From Typhlomys cinereus (Eukaryota; Chordata; Mammalia; Rodentia; Platacanthomyidae), in assembly GCA_023101885.1 (NCBI GenBank), contig JALPQD010000124.1, forward strand, positions 4,621,695 to 4,685,694: a stretch of 64,000 nt of DNA, read 5' to 3'. The stretch's first letter is position 1. Each line of letters starts with the position of its first letter. The position numbers and the translations under genes are program-made. The notes under the pieces are model-generated. The model did no database searches. It was not told the DNA's origin and was given only the letters and a program-made list of their open reading frames with translations. Positions 1-11,316 of this stretch are shown here, piece by piece.

Positions 1-100
1 ATGTCTACAAGTTTATCCACTTCTAGATTTTCTAATGCATAGAAATATGAGTTTTCAAAATCCTGTTAATGTCAATGGTATTATTGTAATATTTCCTTTT

Positions 101-135
101 TTATTGTTTACTCAATTGTGTATGTGTGCGCTTGA

Positions 136-178
<43 letters not shown>

Positions 179-392
179 ACTACAGGCGAATTTCAAATTC
201 GGGAACCACCATGGACGCCTCCACCTCCTCCTTGTTTACTCTGCCCCAGGATTCACAGGCTCCGCCTACCAGGACCAGAAACGCAGGCCGCCCCCGCTTC
301 CTGCGGCGTCTATACGTGGGGTCTAGGATCCGAACTCAGGACCTTCCACCTGCAAGGCAGAGGCTTAACCCCTGAACCACTTCTCCAGCCCC
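101..392 (-). repeat. tRNA-derived SINE (B2-like head, family 1), full length
   Basis: On the minus strand the element starts with a B2-like tRNA head (GGGCTGGAGAAGTGGTTCAG, then GGTTAAGCC and the box-B-like GGTCCTGAGTTCGGATCC). A ~120-bp body and a (CA)n tail follow. It is flanked by a 15-bp duplication with one mismatch (86-100 GTAATATTTCCTTTT and 393-407 GTAATGTTTCCTTTT), showing L1-type retroposition. Close relatives lie at 5195, 17396 and 57721, so this is the dominant young SINE of the window. Confidence 0.85.
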
Positions 393-631
393 GTAATGTT
401 TCCTTTTTAACCTGGCTCCTCACTCTCTTTCTTTTGGCTCGTTTGACTAACAAATTGTCCATCTTGTTTGTGTTTCTGAAGAGCCAAGTCTTCACTACAT
501 TGGTTTTTTTGTTCCTTATTCTCATTTGATTAAGCCATCCAGATCTTTATGGTTTTCCACCTGTTAATTTTGATTTGGGCTTATTCTTTCTTTCCATCAT
601 TAGTTTATCCATTTGAGGTCTGACTGATCTT

Positions 632-828
632 TAAAAAATATTTTATTACTATTTCAAGAGAGAGAGAGAAAGAGAGGTGGTATGGTACGTCATGTCGTGC
701 TGCACAGGTAGTTCAGAGATGACACTTTTGGAATTCAGTCCTGTTCTTTCCCGTGTAGGTTTCTGGCTGCTGGGATTGAACTCAGGTGTCGATTCGCAAA
801 CAGGAGTCTTGCCCGCCGCGCCGTCTTG
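632..828 (-). repeat. Older B2/B3-type SINE
   Basis: The minus strand carries a tRNA-like promoter remnant (ACCTGAGTTCAATCCCAGC) and then text resembling the rodent B3 body (GGACTGAATTCC, GTCATCTCTGAACTACC). It ends in a CT-rich and A/T-rich tail at 632-680. It is much more diverged than the family 1 SINEs, and its exact ends are uncertain. Confidence 0.5.
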
Positions 829-1139
829 CACGCCCGTGCGGTTGTGTGATTTACTGTGGGCTCTGTAGACGTGATCGTCCATTCTGCAGCTGCTTTCACG
901 GCTCCCAAGGGCTCCGCAGAGCGCACTGCATCGCGCTGGGTCTCCCCAGTGTCTTCCCTGGCTCCTCCCTGGCTAGAGCAGGACCCTGTTCCATGAAGTC
1001 CTTCTCCGCCTACATTCTAACTGGGCCCCGGCTGCCTGGCCTCCGGAACACTCACGGTGGTATGGCTGTGGATGGTTTATTACTGCTATAGTTTCTCTTA
1101 GCATTGAGTTCTCATCAGGTCAAGGGAGTTGTTTCTCTA

Positions 1140-1412
1140 TTTTTTGGTGCACGCACATGCAGTGCATGCGTGTGTATTTAAGGGGGCACTTGAGTGTATG
1201 CCTGTGGAGGTCCCAGGTGATATTGGGAGTCACCCTGGATTGCTCCACCTCCTCGTTGCTTTGCTCAGAGGTTTCCCAGGCTCCGCCTTCCAGGGCCAGA
1301 AGTGCTGGCTGCTGTCATTTCTACCTGGCATTTTTATCTGGGACCTGGGGATCTGAACTCAGGTTCTTTTGCTTTTGCGACAAAGTCTTTAATCACTGAG
1401 CATCGTCCGGTC
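1140..1412 (-). repeat. tRNA-derived SINE, family 2
   Basis: Minus-strand SINE of the second subfamily. Its tail-proximal body shows on the plus strand as GGCACTTGAGTGTATGCCTGTGGAGG followed by CACCCTGGATTGCTCCACCTCC, and its head contains the CCTGAGTTCAGATCC box. Siblings are at 6344, 11826, 16041, 17002, 58313, 61075, 62311 and 62626. The head is diverged, so this copy is older than family 1 copies. Confidence 0.7.
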
Positions 1413-1714
1413 ATTTTTTCTCCTCATTTTAAGGCTGTTTCTGGACTGAAATGTGTCTCTAGTGGACAGGCCTCGCAGGTGCTGAGAAGAATGTTTTCCA
1501 GCTGTCACAGATGTCACATTTGATGGATGGTGACGTTTACTTCTGAAAGGTCCTGTCTTTTCTTCCTGGTCTCTCTACTTAAAGACAGTGGGTGTCAAAA
1601 TGACCCGTTATTATTGAATCTAGACCTATCTCGTCTGTGCCCAGAAGGTGTGACTTATAGAGTAAGGTACACCAACTTTTGCTGCATCTCTATTTATAAT
1701 TATTATATCTTCCT

Positions 1715-1935
1715 TTTGGGGGGTGTATGTTTAGGTGTGCCCATGTGTGTGTGTGTGTGTATTTTACATGCGTGTAGGTACTTGTGCATACGTATGTGGA
1801 GGTCAGAGGTCAGCCTTGGGCTGGGTTCTTCAAATGCCAGACACTTGCTCTTGGAAGCTGAGCGGTTCGCTCTGGCCTGGTTCTCACTGCTGGCCAACCA
1901 GCCCAAGGCTCTTCCAGTCTCCGCCTCCCCGGGGC
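1715..1935 (-). repeat. Diverged interspersed repeat with (TG)n tract
   Basis: A TG run (1745-1760) is followed by GTGGAGGTCAGAGGTCAGCC, wording that recurs in many rodent interspersed repeats. I cannot assign the family. No coding potential is seen. Confidence 0.35.
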
Positions 1936-2059
1936 TGGTAGTAAGTCTCCTCTCTTCTCTCCTCTCTTTCTGTGATGTGCGCTCTTGGGCTTGTCCTGAT
2001 TTGAGTGCGAGTTGCCCCCACAGGCCCGCATGTTTGCCCCCTGAGCCGCTGCTCATGTT

Positions 2060-2984
2060 TGGGTAGGGCGTGGCCCCTTAGGAGGCGGAGCTTCGCTGGG
2101 GAAGGAGGCCACAGGGCAGGCCTAGGGGTTGGTGGGCCCCGCCTGCTTCTCTGGTAGCCGCCGCTTGTCCCGGCCTCGGTGATACTGCAGGGACCTGAGC
2201 TGCACCAGCTTTTGCTGCCGCGCCATGCCGGTCCTGCCTCGTGCACTGTAAGCCAAGGAAGCCTGTTCTCCTCTTAGATTCCGAGTGCCGTCTCCCGAGG
2301 CAGACGGAGGCTGTGACAGCGGCTGGCGGTAGGAAGCGGAGGAGCCGTTCTTACAACAATGAGCCAAGGGGTCTGTCTTGTAAACTGGGCTCCCCCAGAA
2401 GGTCTAGACGAAAGATTTCAGCCTGGTCAGTTATGAGAAGGGTTGTGGGTCCACGTGAGGATCGTGCTGTGCTGGCTGGGCCTGGAATTGCCTATGGAAA
2501 CACCGAGCGATTCTCAAGGAAGCCACCCACCGCTTATTGAGTGTGTTTCGCTTGGTGTAAGCAATTCAGCTATCCAGAGGAACTCCCCAAACCAGAATGT
2601 GGTTTTTCTGTACAAAAGTCTGTTTTGAGAACTAGTTCATCATTCGGGGAACAAACGGGCCCGTATAGTCCATTTCCCTATGAATAAATCAACTTTCCAT
2701 TTGCTGTAACACATGTCTGGGGTTCGTTCCTGGTCGGCACCAGGCAACATGAAGAGGACGTTCTCATCCTCCCTGGACGTGGGCTTTTCTCTGCTACACC
2801 TTCTTTGAGTGGGTTTTCTGCACCTTTGCTCGTGGTCAGCAGCAGATTTTAGACAACCGTTCAAAGCTCTCCTTCAGTAAAAGGAGATTCCTTCTAAAGA
2901 AGAATTACTTACCACAGTCCACCACGCTGCCAGCTGCCTTCCAAGTTCTAAAGACTCTGCTTCATTGTTTACTTGTGTTGCTTC
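2060..2984. other. Unassigned intergenic sequence
   Basis: GC-richer single-copy-looking DNA with no recognisable gene, RNA or repeat. The short frames across it overlap one another on both strands and lack any domain-like sequence. Confidence 0.5.
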
Positions 2985-3108
2985 TTTCTTTTAATCGTTG
3001 AGACAAGGTCTTGTGTGCTCCAAGCTGAGCGCCAGCTTGCTGTATAGCGGGCATGACCTTGAACCCAAGATCCTCCTGTCGGCTCCTGAGTGCTGGGCGA
3101 CAGGTCGC
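2985..3108 (-). repeat. B1-like (7SL-derived) SINE
   Basis: The plus strand reads TTGAGACAAGGTCTTGTGTG ... CCTTGAACCCAAGATCCTCC ... CTCCTGAGTGCTGGG, the reverse complement of the B1 consensus layout (CCCAGCACTC ... GGATC ... GAGTTC). It is an old, diverged copy. Confidence 0.65.
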
Positions 3109-3113
3109 ATCAC

Positions 3114-3545
3114 CGTCACAGTTAGGGATAGGTGTCAACCTGAGGGTTGAGGGTCAAGCTCTGGGCACACTTGCAGAGAGTCCATGGTCGAGTGAGGCCC
3201 TGAGCAGGTCTGCAGGAGATTGTCTAGTTAATGAAGAAGCTCAGCCCGTGGTGGGTAGGGCCAGGCCCTAGGGCACATGAGTCAGTTGGAGGGAGCTGGT
3301 GGGGAAGCTGCCATCCTCGGGCGCCCTCGGCCAGGCACGCTCATCTGGCAAGGGAGGGGTGACCGTCTCTCTGCAGTCCTGTGGCTATGGTGTGGCGAGT
3401 TCCTTGGCTCGTGGTGTTGGTGGCTCCGCTGCCGACCGGATGAAGAGCTGTAACCAGACTATCGTAGGGAAAAATAAACCCCTTGCTCCCCTATGAGCCA
3501 TTTGGTCATGAATGTGTCAGCACATGCGGCTGACCGCTACATTCA
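3114..3545 (+). repeat. Interspersed repeat family R, copy A
   Basis: It begins near GATAGGTGTCAACCTGAGGG, has a middle block with GATTGTCTAGTTAATGAAGA and CAGCCCGTGGTGGGTAGGGCC, and ends near AAAATAAACCCCTTGCTCCC. The same order of blocks recurs at 4150-4540 and 19685-20070. It resembles a repeat common in rodent genomes that carries a terminal AATAAACCC motif. Its class (LTR fragment or other) is not certain. Confidence 0.55.
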
Positions 3546-4149
3546 TGTGTTTGGTTTCATATAGTTCTGGAAGCAAACACAGGCTTCCCAAGTGCTAGGC
3601 TACTGACTGCATCCCAGCTCTAAATAACGTACTGAGTGCGAAAGACGCAAGTCCTCAGAAATAACAGAAAGAAAACTACCTTAGGAGAAAGAAAGGAATA
3701 GTATCAGCAAAACCCATGTTTCGGGTAGTTGGTGGGGGGGGGAAGAGGGGAAAGAAGAAAGTGGGGGAGAAAAGGAAGAGGGGGAGGGGACTGGTGCATT
3801 TTGGTCTTTGTACCTGTGGTGGTCGTTTTTCAGATGTTGCTGCAGCCGCCTGCATGGCTGCTGATAAAAGACCCAGGGAACAAGGGTTTATTGTCTCTTA
3901 CGATTCCTGGTTACAGTTCTCAGTCCAGGGAGAGCACACACCAACACCAGGGCCGAGGGAACGGACCACACTATTTCTACATAATGGCTGAGAGAGGGAC
4001 GATCCTTACTTGCCAGATCCTTACTTCCTCATCTGACTCTCAGTATTTTATTCACCTGTTCAGGGCCTCGTCCCATCCGCCATGGGCTGGGCCTTCCCCA
4101 TCAGCTAGACAGGTTTGCTCTGGACCTAACTCGACCACTAATTCCCTAC
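3546..4149. other. Unassigned sequence with G-rich run
   Basis: Contains a B1/ID-like scrap around 3575-3620 (CCCAAGTGCTAGGCTACTGA) and a purine/G-rich stretch at 3730-3792. No gene is seen. Confidence 0.4.
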
Positions 4150-4540
4150 AAATGTGCCCAGAGCTCAAACCCTCGACTGTCAAGCTGACACCTGTGCCCA
4201 GCTATGACAGATGTCAGCTCCACAGTAGGGAGTTGAGTCTTGAGCACAGCTGCGTGCGCAAGTGCCTTGGTTAGCGCCAACCTGCAGCAGATTATCCAGC
4301 TGACGTGGGAAGAGCCAGCCCATGGGGGGTGGGGCCGTCCACTGGGTAGCTGGGTGAGACGGAGGGGCTAGGAGCCGACTGGACTTGGCAGACCATCCCC
4401 TCTTCCTGTGGGGCCGGTGTGGCTGGCTCCCCCCCCATGATGGACTCTGACCTCGCGTGGTGAGCATGACTAAAAGCCCCTCAGTCCCCCTAAACATTTG
4501 GAGTGTGTCGTCATTATCGCAGTGGGAAGACGAATCTAAG
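4150..4540 (+). repeat. Interspersed repeat family R, copy B
   Basis: Shares with copy A the block GCAGATTATCCAGCTGACGT ... GAGCCAGCCCATGGGGGGTG and the leading TGTCAAGCTGACACCTGTGC. It is diverged, with unclear ends, and has the same orientation as copies A and C. Confidence 0.5.
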
Positions 4541-5180
4541 ACAGTATCTTTGCTTTGTATCGTTTCTAAGAAGCGGCTGGTTTCTTTGTACCTCAAACAC
4601 CTTCTGAAAGTCAGAATCTCTGGGGCTGTGGGTGGAGAAGTAATTTCTGTCTTTGCCAGGTCAGGGGGCTGGACCCGGCCTGCCCTCTGCTCCTCCCTGT
4701 GACACACAGGGCTGGGGGAGATAAGGGAGTATCTCTTCCCATCCACTACAGGCCGACAGACCCCACTTTGAGCACATCTGTAACTCTGGCCTCTATCCCG
4801 ACTAAACTGAGTCCCCCCCCCAGCTTACGTGACATCGCTTCGGAAAAATAAAGCTGACGTCAGGCCTCCCTCTCCTTCCCGTACTGTTCTCGACTGGTCC
4901 ATGCAGTGTGTTTTATTTTTCTCCCCTGTGCAAGATGTTTTGCACTAGAGAAGCTGAAACCAGGGCACAACAGGAGGGCGTTCACATGTAGCCGCGCATC
5001 TAGTCGCCAGGAGGGCTTGAAAACCAGCCACTCATGGCAGTACCTGGAGGTTTGGGGAAGTTTCTAGAACAAGTCCAGTTTTGAAGAGGTGGGGGGACCA
5101 TTTTATTCTCTGTTTCCTATGCAGAGCAAAGGGAAGAATGTAGTGGTTGTCAACATGTGTCTGGGACATAGGTGTGGTTT
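4541..5180. other. Unassigned intergenic sequence
   Basis: Nothing recognisable. It includes an AATAAA (4847-4852) in the plus strand with no exon-like context upstream. Confidence 0.4.
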
Positions 5181-5194
5181 AAGACCTGGCTTCA

Positions 5195-5467
5195 TGGGCT
5201 GGAAAGTTAGCTCAGGGGTTAAGCCTCCGCCTTCCAGGTGGAAGGTCCTGAGTTCAGATCCCAGATCCCACGTATAGACGCCAGGTGGAAGCGAGGGCGG
5301 CCTGCGTTTCTGGTCCTGGCAGGGCGGAGCCTGTGAATCCCGGGGCAGAAGGAGGTGGAGGCGTCTGTGGTGGTTCCCGAATTCGTCCGTGGTTCTACAC
5401 ACACACGCACGCGCACACACACATACACATGCACACACGCACAATTGAATAAATAAATTAAAAAAAA
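5195..5467 (+). repeat. Young full-length family 1 SINE with perfect target-site duplication
   Basis: The head TGGGCTGGAAAGTTAGCTCA is followed by GGGTTAAGCCTCCGCC, AGGTCCTGAGTTCAGATCCC, the family 1 body and a (CA)n tail ending AATTGAATAAATAAATTAAA. The 14-bp sequence AAGACCTGGCTTCA occurs exactly at 5181-5194 and again at 5468-5481. This copy fixes the element's boundaries and shows the tail structure: (CA)n, then AATTGAATAAATAAA, then oligo(A). Confidence 0.92.
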
Positions 5468-5481
5468 AAGACCTGGCTTCA

Positions 5482-6343
5482 GGTCACGCGAGCTTGGGAA
5501 AAGCTGTTTTCTTTGCTTTTTAAGTGTTTTTAAAAGAGTTGCTGAGAGGTTAGGGAGAGAGGCAGAGCCCATGGACGTGGCCTGGGTTGCAGTGTGGCTG
5601 TCGCGGCGTGTGACACCCAAGCCCCTACCATGGCATGAAAGGGCAGCTTTGACGCACAACCCCAGCCAGACTTGAGTTTGAATTTTGCCCCTGATCCCTA
5701 CACACAAAATGAAATACCTTGTGGAACGGAGCCCATTGAGCAGGGTTAGAGTGCGGGTCCAAGGCGGCAGCGTGGACGCCGGTTGTCCAGCGAGGTCGTC
5801 CCTTGTTCCTGTGGCCTGTGAAAGGCAGGACGCCAGAGGCTGGTGGCTGGGGTAGCGTCACGTGGGGCGCCGGCTAATCGGCTTGAAAGGGGCCTGGACA
5901 TGTATGTCAGTTCCCATCTCGTCAGCAGAATAATGTGAGGTGCTGCCGCGCCCAGCCTTGGGTCAGGGGTTCAGTTAGCAATCCATCCGTCCGGGCCTGG
6001 CTGGGTAGAGAGATAAATGAATTCTCACTGCTCCACTTGCCTGATTAGTCCATTTGCATAATAGTAGCCACTCTGGGGAGAGTAGTTTACTCTTTATTTT
6101 CTTCTGCAGGGATTTGGGCAAGAAAAGGTTTAAATTCATTGGAAAGGACCGCATGCGAGAAGTCAGGGGCTCGCTGGGGCCTGTGGAAGGAAGGCATCTC
6201 CCCCAGAGAAGTTTAACTCTTCCTGGGGCCCCCTGGGCCTGGGCTCTTGGCTCCCCAAGGGTTTAGGGGAGGAGCAGTGTGTCCCTGGAGAGACATCCCC
6301 CTTGGGTCTGGAAATAAGTTCTGATAGACTCAGCTTCCCTGAG
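5482..6343. other. Unassigned intergenic sequence
   Basis: No repeat or gene recognised; single-copy appearance. Confidence 0.4.
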
Positions 6344-6366
6344 AATTTTTATTTTATTTAATGCGT

Positions 6367-6417
<51 letters not shown>

Positions 6418-6545
6418 GGCACTGTGTGTCCCTGTGGAGACTTCGGGAATCCTCCTGGATTGCTTCTGTCTCCTTTTTGCTTTGCTCTGGGATTTCCCGG
6501 GCTCCGCCCACTAGGGCCGCAAGTGCAGGCCACCACACTAGGCCC
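6344..6545 (-). repeat. 5'-truncated family 2 SINE with (GT)n(GA)n tail
   Basis: The compound microsatellite at 6364-6418 is the tail. The body GCACTGTGTGTCCCTGTGGA ... GGATTTCCCGGGCTCCGCCC follows. The tRNA-like head is missing, so this copy is truncated at its 5' end. Confidence 0.75.
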
Positions 6546-8480
6546 TTGACAACTGCAGAGACAGGAGCCATGCCAAATGGCTCTGCAGACAGCAAGGATC
6601 CGGAAGTCAAAGAGACTCACCCCCTGACCCAGGCACGTAGAACTAGGGTGCTAGGAGCAGAGATGAGGAGGGACGAGAGGCCTTGAGAGGCTCTGCAGGG
6701 GGACCCGCCTTCCAGCTGTTCTGGTCCTGCTTTCTCCTTTTGGCGAGAGCAGCAGTGGCCCGTGCACCCGTGCACGAGTCTGAGACTGTGGAGTGCACCT
6801 AGAGCAGCACCCTCTTGACCTGCCAGCTGCTTGTGCTTTGAACCGTGCCCCAGTGCAGCCGCGTGTCGTGCAGCTGCGTCCAGCGGTGGCCAGCGCACCC
6901 GCCTGCAGCTGCGTGGTCATGCAGCATCGCAGGGCTGCCTGGTGTTCCGAGTTGCTTGGTCCGCCCCCTGGCCTTCTCGTTGACTGACCTGGGGCCCAGG
7001 ATGAGTTTGTTAGTCTCTGGTTTGAGGCTGTCCAGACCTGGAATGACAGACTCCTCTTCAGGTGGGTGGTCATGAGTGGCTCCTGGCTTGAGTTTGGGCT
7101 TTCTAATGATGAGCTGACGATTCATTTGGAGCTGATTAACCCAGGAGCAGTGTTTCTTTGGCCCACAGGTCTAACAGCCCATCAGCATCTGTGTTTGTTT
7201 TCGCGTCGAGTCCACCCTTGGCTTACCTCGGGCCTGTGGCTCTCGGGCCTGTGGCTCTCGGCCTTTCTTCATCAACAGAACTTTCTTGGATGCAGTGAGC
7301 ATGCTCCTATGCCCAGCTCGTTTCCAACTCCCGAGGAAGTGCCTATCCCTTCCCCAGTCATTTCCTATTCCACCCCCAAAGTGGCCACTAAAACCTTTTC
7401 CCCCCTGGACCACTCTGCCCACATCCCCCTCTTCCCCTAAGCCCCTGACCCATGTCTCCAGCCCCCACAGGGCCTCTTGCTAAAGAACTATTTTTCTCAG
7501 TGTCCAAGTGCCTCTCTCTGACTATGGGGGAGGGTTGGCCTCCTGGGCTCCCGTAGCTGCAGCAGCTGCTGGCAGAGGACCGAGGCTACTTTCCTCTAAG
7601 AGCCTGAGCAGACCTCCGTGGCTCCAGCCCCAGGGGAGAGCAGCGGGCTGAGAGCACATGAGCGGTACCGACCATGCAGCTTCTGTGTGTCTTCTGCACA
7701 TTGGCTTTGACGAGCGCTTTCTCCCCACATGCTGCCATCCCCGCCTTTCCTCGTCACTGGCTGATGGGCAAAGCCATCGTGGCTGCCGGTGGGCGCCAGC
7801 CTGCAGCTGGAGCTCCTGGTTCCCGTGTGCCCAGCGGGTGGGAACCTCAGCCGAGGGCTCTGAGCCTCTCAGAAGCCGACCGACCGACTCCCCCACGGCT
7901 GCCGAGCAGAGGGGCAAGACCGAGTCCTCTGCCTTTCTGGGACCCCTCCCTCCCCAGCAAATTCTGGCTCTTCTCGTGGGCTCGGAAACAAGGGGTGCGC
8001 TTGTGGACTCTGACTCCAGAGGCGTGGGACCCCTTTCAGAGATTGGGCTCCCCTGGCTGGTCCAGCAGCTGGTGGCCGTCCCCAAGGCAGGAGGGACAAT
8101 CAGTCACAGCTGGAGACCTTGTCAGAATGACGTCATTCCTCGGGTCTGCCCCGTCTCCTTGGCAGCCTGGCAGACGTCATTCTGACTCCCAGCCAGCTGG
8201 AGATGCTGAGGACGAAGAAAGAGGGGGACGGACCCCAGGCCTGGGGAGAAGTTTTCCAAAGGCCTGTCCACGCCCGTCCCTTTACCCTTCCCGAAGCATG
8301 TCTCCTGTGTTTTGTCCCAGAATCAAGCCGACATGAGTCCCTGACTAGACAGTTCACCTGCCTTGGTGCAATGACGTAAGGCAGGGCGCCCGGCATAAGG
8401 CACTGCATATGGGCTCCCAGGGATGCTCCGAAGGTGCCAGTGACTGCACGGGAGAACTGCGTGCTGTGTGATGTGTGCTG
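6546..8480. other. GC-rich unassigned sequence
   Basis: Long GC-rich stretch with overlapping frames on both strands (up to 220 codons at 7674-8336) but no recognisable protein features. I do not call a gene. A 15-bp unit is duplicated at about 7229-7260 (CGGGCCTGTGGCTCT twice). Confidence 0.4.
8121..8186. promoter_or_regulatory. Inverted repeat holding a perfect CRE palindrome
   Basis: GTCAGAATGACGTC (8121-8134) recurs as its exact reverse complement at 8173-8186. The left arm contains TGACGTCA (8128-8135), the consensus cAMP-response element; the right arm has the one-mismatch form AGACGTCA. CREB/ATF binding is inference; no promoter is seen nearby. Confidence 0.4.
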
Positions 8481-8486
8481 GCACTG

Positions 8487-8562
8487 TGGATCTGTGGCCT
8501 CCTGGCTCAGTGGATCTGTGGCCTCCTGGCTCTGTGGCATCGTGGCTCCGTGGTTCCGTGGC
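8487..8562. repeat. 24-bp minisatellite
   Basis: TGGATCTGTGGCCTCCTGGCTC is repeated with period 24 (two near-perfect copies), then degenerate TGGC-TCCGTGG units run to about 8562. Confidence 0.75.
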
Positions 8563-8799
8563 TTGGGCTCCCTGCTCAGCAGTGCATCTCATCACACTGG
8601 AGCTGTCCTCTCCATTCAGCCCTGGCCTGTGCTGTCTCCCACCTGGGATGTCTTCCTCCTACCACTCCACTAGGTGCTTCCTTCAGATCCCAGAGCTGTT
8701 CTCCGAGAGAGACCTCCGAGCTCCCCCAGGCTGCTTCACAGAGTCATCTTGCATGGAAGCAAAATGTGATGGGCCATTGTGTGGGTGCACACAGGGAAG

Positions 8800-9172
8800 T
8801 GCACACGCACACACGCGGACACTCAGACACCCAGACATAGGCAACACACACACACGCACGCACACACACATGCACGCACGCACACATGCACACACACACG
8901 CACGCGCACACACATGCACGCACGCACACATGCACGCAGGCACGCATGCATGCACACACACACGGACACTCAGACATCCAGACATAGGCAACACACATGC
9001 ACGCACACACACATGCACGCACACACACATGCACACACGCACGCATGCACACACGCACGCATGCACACACGCACGCATGCACACACGCACGCATGCACAC
9101 ACACACGGACACTCAGACATCCAGACATAGGCAACACGCACACACACGCACACGCACGCACACACACACCCT
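8800..9172. repeat. Compound (CA)n array with a higher-order unit
   Basis: CA and CACGCA repeats are interrupted three times by the same ~36-bp non-repetitive spacer (GGACACTCAGACAYCCAGAC then ATAGGCAACAC) at about 8817, 8964 and 9107. The array is therefore built from ~145-bp higher-order units, not simple slippage alone. Confidence 0.8.
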
Positions 9173-9219
9173 GTTTCTCCCAAACCACCTCACTTCCCGC
9201 TCCTGGGCACTCAGAAAAG

Positions 9220-9390
9220 ATGAACGGAATGAGTAGATGATCTCATTTAACCCTAGGGCCACCCTATCGCTTGGCTGTCTTTATTATCCCATTTTACACA
9301 AGGGAAACTGATCTTGGAAAGTCAAAGCATCGAGGGCCGGATATCAAATCCAGCACCATCTGCCTCCATCACTCTTGGTCCTTCTGCTGT
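9220..9390 (+). repeat. MIR SINE relic
   Basis: GATCTCATTTAACCCTAGGG ... TTATTATCCCATTTTACACA ... GGGAAACTGA follows the layout of the core of the ancient mammalian-wide MIR element. It is an old, diverged copy. Confidence 0.7.
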
Positions 9391-10408
9391 ACAGCACCAG
9401 CCGTGTTGCCCCTCAGTGACATGCCAGGTGCATGGGCAGCTGGGGACAGCCCTCCAGGGACCAAGGACGGCCCAAGTCCTCTGTGCTAGCGGGAGGTTCC
9501 CACCCACCTCTGGGTCAGCGTAGCTCCGAGAACACCTTTCACTTGCTGATGTGACTAGGACTCGCTGTGACTTTTGTCCCCGTGAAATGTCTGTGGCTTA
9601 GTAAATCTTACGGTCTATTGGGTCTGCGCCCAGAGTTCTCTGGGGTGCTTAGGACTTTGCTGCATCTGGCCGGCCCCTCGGGATGCCTGTGTTCCTGCTG
9701 CAGCCAGGGTCTGCGCCCGCGTGAGTCGCTGTGAAGTTTCGATTCACCTCGTTCCGCACTCTTGGGGGGTCCTGAACCTCGTGCGGCTCCAAAGCAAGCC
9801 CTGCTGGGCTGTCAGCTCTGTGACTCTGGTGGAAATGATCTTCTGCCACTTGGCTATAGAAAGTCAAGTGGCAGAAGTAAATGAACCTACCACGTCTACA
9901 AAGGGATAGGCGCAGAATTGCCAGCGATATTTATGTGCGCATTGTGCTCCCAGAAATAGCCGATGGCAGCAAGTCGTCAGTTACTATGACAAAGTGACTG
10001 AAGAAATCAATCTGCCAAGTGTGAATAGCGCTCAGTGGGCTTCAAGGGACTCAGGTTCAGGCACCCACAAAGCCGAGAGAAGTGGGGGCCTCGTAGCGAC
10101 ATGACCTCCATCGGAGAGCATATAAATTAGCCAAGATGTAGGTAACGTGGTCTGCCAGCCCCCCGAGTAGGGATTTCAATATTCGCACAGAAACGAAAAG
10201 CCCTTTCAGAGGCAAGTCCAGCTATGTAAACGACATTCAAATCAGGCCTTCTGCCCAGAGAACACGAGAAGCCTTTTGAAACAATACCCACCAATTCCAA
10301 AGGGGGCGCAGGAATTTCACCTTTCCAATGGCCAATCTTATTTGCCCGGAAGCAATGTATTATAGGCAAGCATGAGTCCGTCTCATCTGGCGGATGGGTG
10401 AGAGACAG
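9391..10408. other. Unassigned intergenic sequence with a perfect hairpin
   Basis: Single-copy appearance with no gene. At 9840-9852 and 9865-9877 the 13-mer CTTCTGCCACTTG and its exact reverse complement enclose a 12-nt loop. Confidence 0.4.
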
Positions 10409-10640
10409 ATTACACAGAGGTAGATGATTGATAATGATAAACAGATTATAGGCAGATAGATTGAAAATAGATGGTAGATGATAGGTGGTGATTGACATGA
10501 TAAACGATAGATGACAGATTGACAGATGGTAGCAAATGGGTAGTTAGTTGCTAGATGGTAGACTGACAATTGATGATAGATTGGCAGATGATAGAAGATA
10601 AGTGATAGGTTGACAGATGATGAATGAATGATGTAATAGG
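10409..10640. repeat. Degenerate GATA/GATAGAT tetranucleotide array
   Basis: About 230 bp of decayed GATA, GACAGAT and GGTAGATGAT units, with several stretches of TAGATGAT-type repeats. Typical of an old tetranucleotide microsatellite. Confidence 0.65.
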
Positions 10641-11117
10641 TAGGTAGGTCTTTACAAAAAGCAAATTACATAGATGATGGAAAAATAGATAATGCTTCCG
10701 ACCCCACAGGAAGCATTGGATTCTAGACCATCTTTGATTCCTTTCTAGTTCAGAGGGATTTTCAGATAAAGACTTTTTATGAGTAAACACCAGGTGAGTT
10801 TCCACTGTCAATAAAAAGAGAGATGAGCCACTTACTGATACCAGAATTGTTTAAAGAGACACACATGGCTTTTGAAGTGAGGTTTGGAAGAGCAAGATGG
10901 TGAAAGCTATAAGGTGCCTCTTTTTATTCACATTATTTTTGTTGATTGGGGTGTGGTTTGGGCTGATCCTTATAAATATATGTGCAATGTGAAATGCCAA
11001 GATTTGGAGAAATTTGACATCCTTTAAAGACAAGGAATCACTGGAGCAATTACAATCAGAAAAAGAAAGGGATTTATTTTTCTTTAAAAAAATCCAAAAT
11101 TTTCAAATTTCTTTATA

Positions 11118-11260
11118 TTTCTAACCAATAGGTCACAGGCTGGGAGTGCAGTTCAGTGGTTGCGTGTTGGCTTAGGAAGCACGAGGTCCAGTCTCAATTC
11201 CCAGAAAAAGTCAACAAAAAACTCTCTGGACTGGTTCTCATACATTTAAAATAAAAATGC
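11118..11260 (+). repeat. Left arm of a 143-bp inverted repeat containing an ID-like SINE
   Basis: Its reverse complement is at 11682-11825 with about 11 differences by eye. The arm holds an ID-like tRNA-derived SINE (GGCTGGGAGTGCAGTTCAGT ... CACGAGGTCCAGTCTCAATT, about 11139-11206) and also matched flanking sequence on both sides (TTTCTAACC on one side, CTGGTTCTCATACATTT on the other). The match is therefore an inverted duplication and not just two SINE copies. Confidence 0.85.
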
Positions 11261-11316
11261 TAAAATAAGATTTGTCCTCCAAATAAATGTGGCTTTATGT
11301 AGTAAGAACCTATGAA

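Noticed and set aside
7674..8336. 220-codon frame, possible host gene
   Set aside because: GC-rich DNA with equally long antisense frames, and no domain, splice pattern or codon signal.
8683..9240. Cys/Val- and His/Thr-rich open frames on both strands
   Set aside because: They are translations of the CA/TG microsatellite; dinucleotide repeats stay open in several frames without coding.
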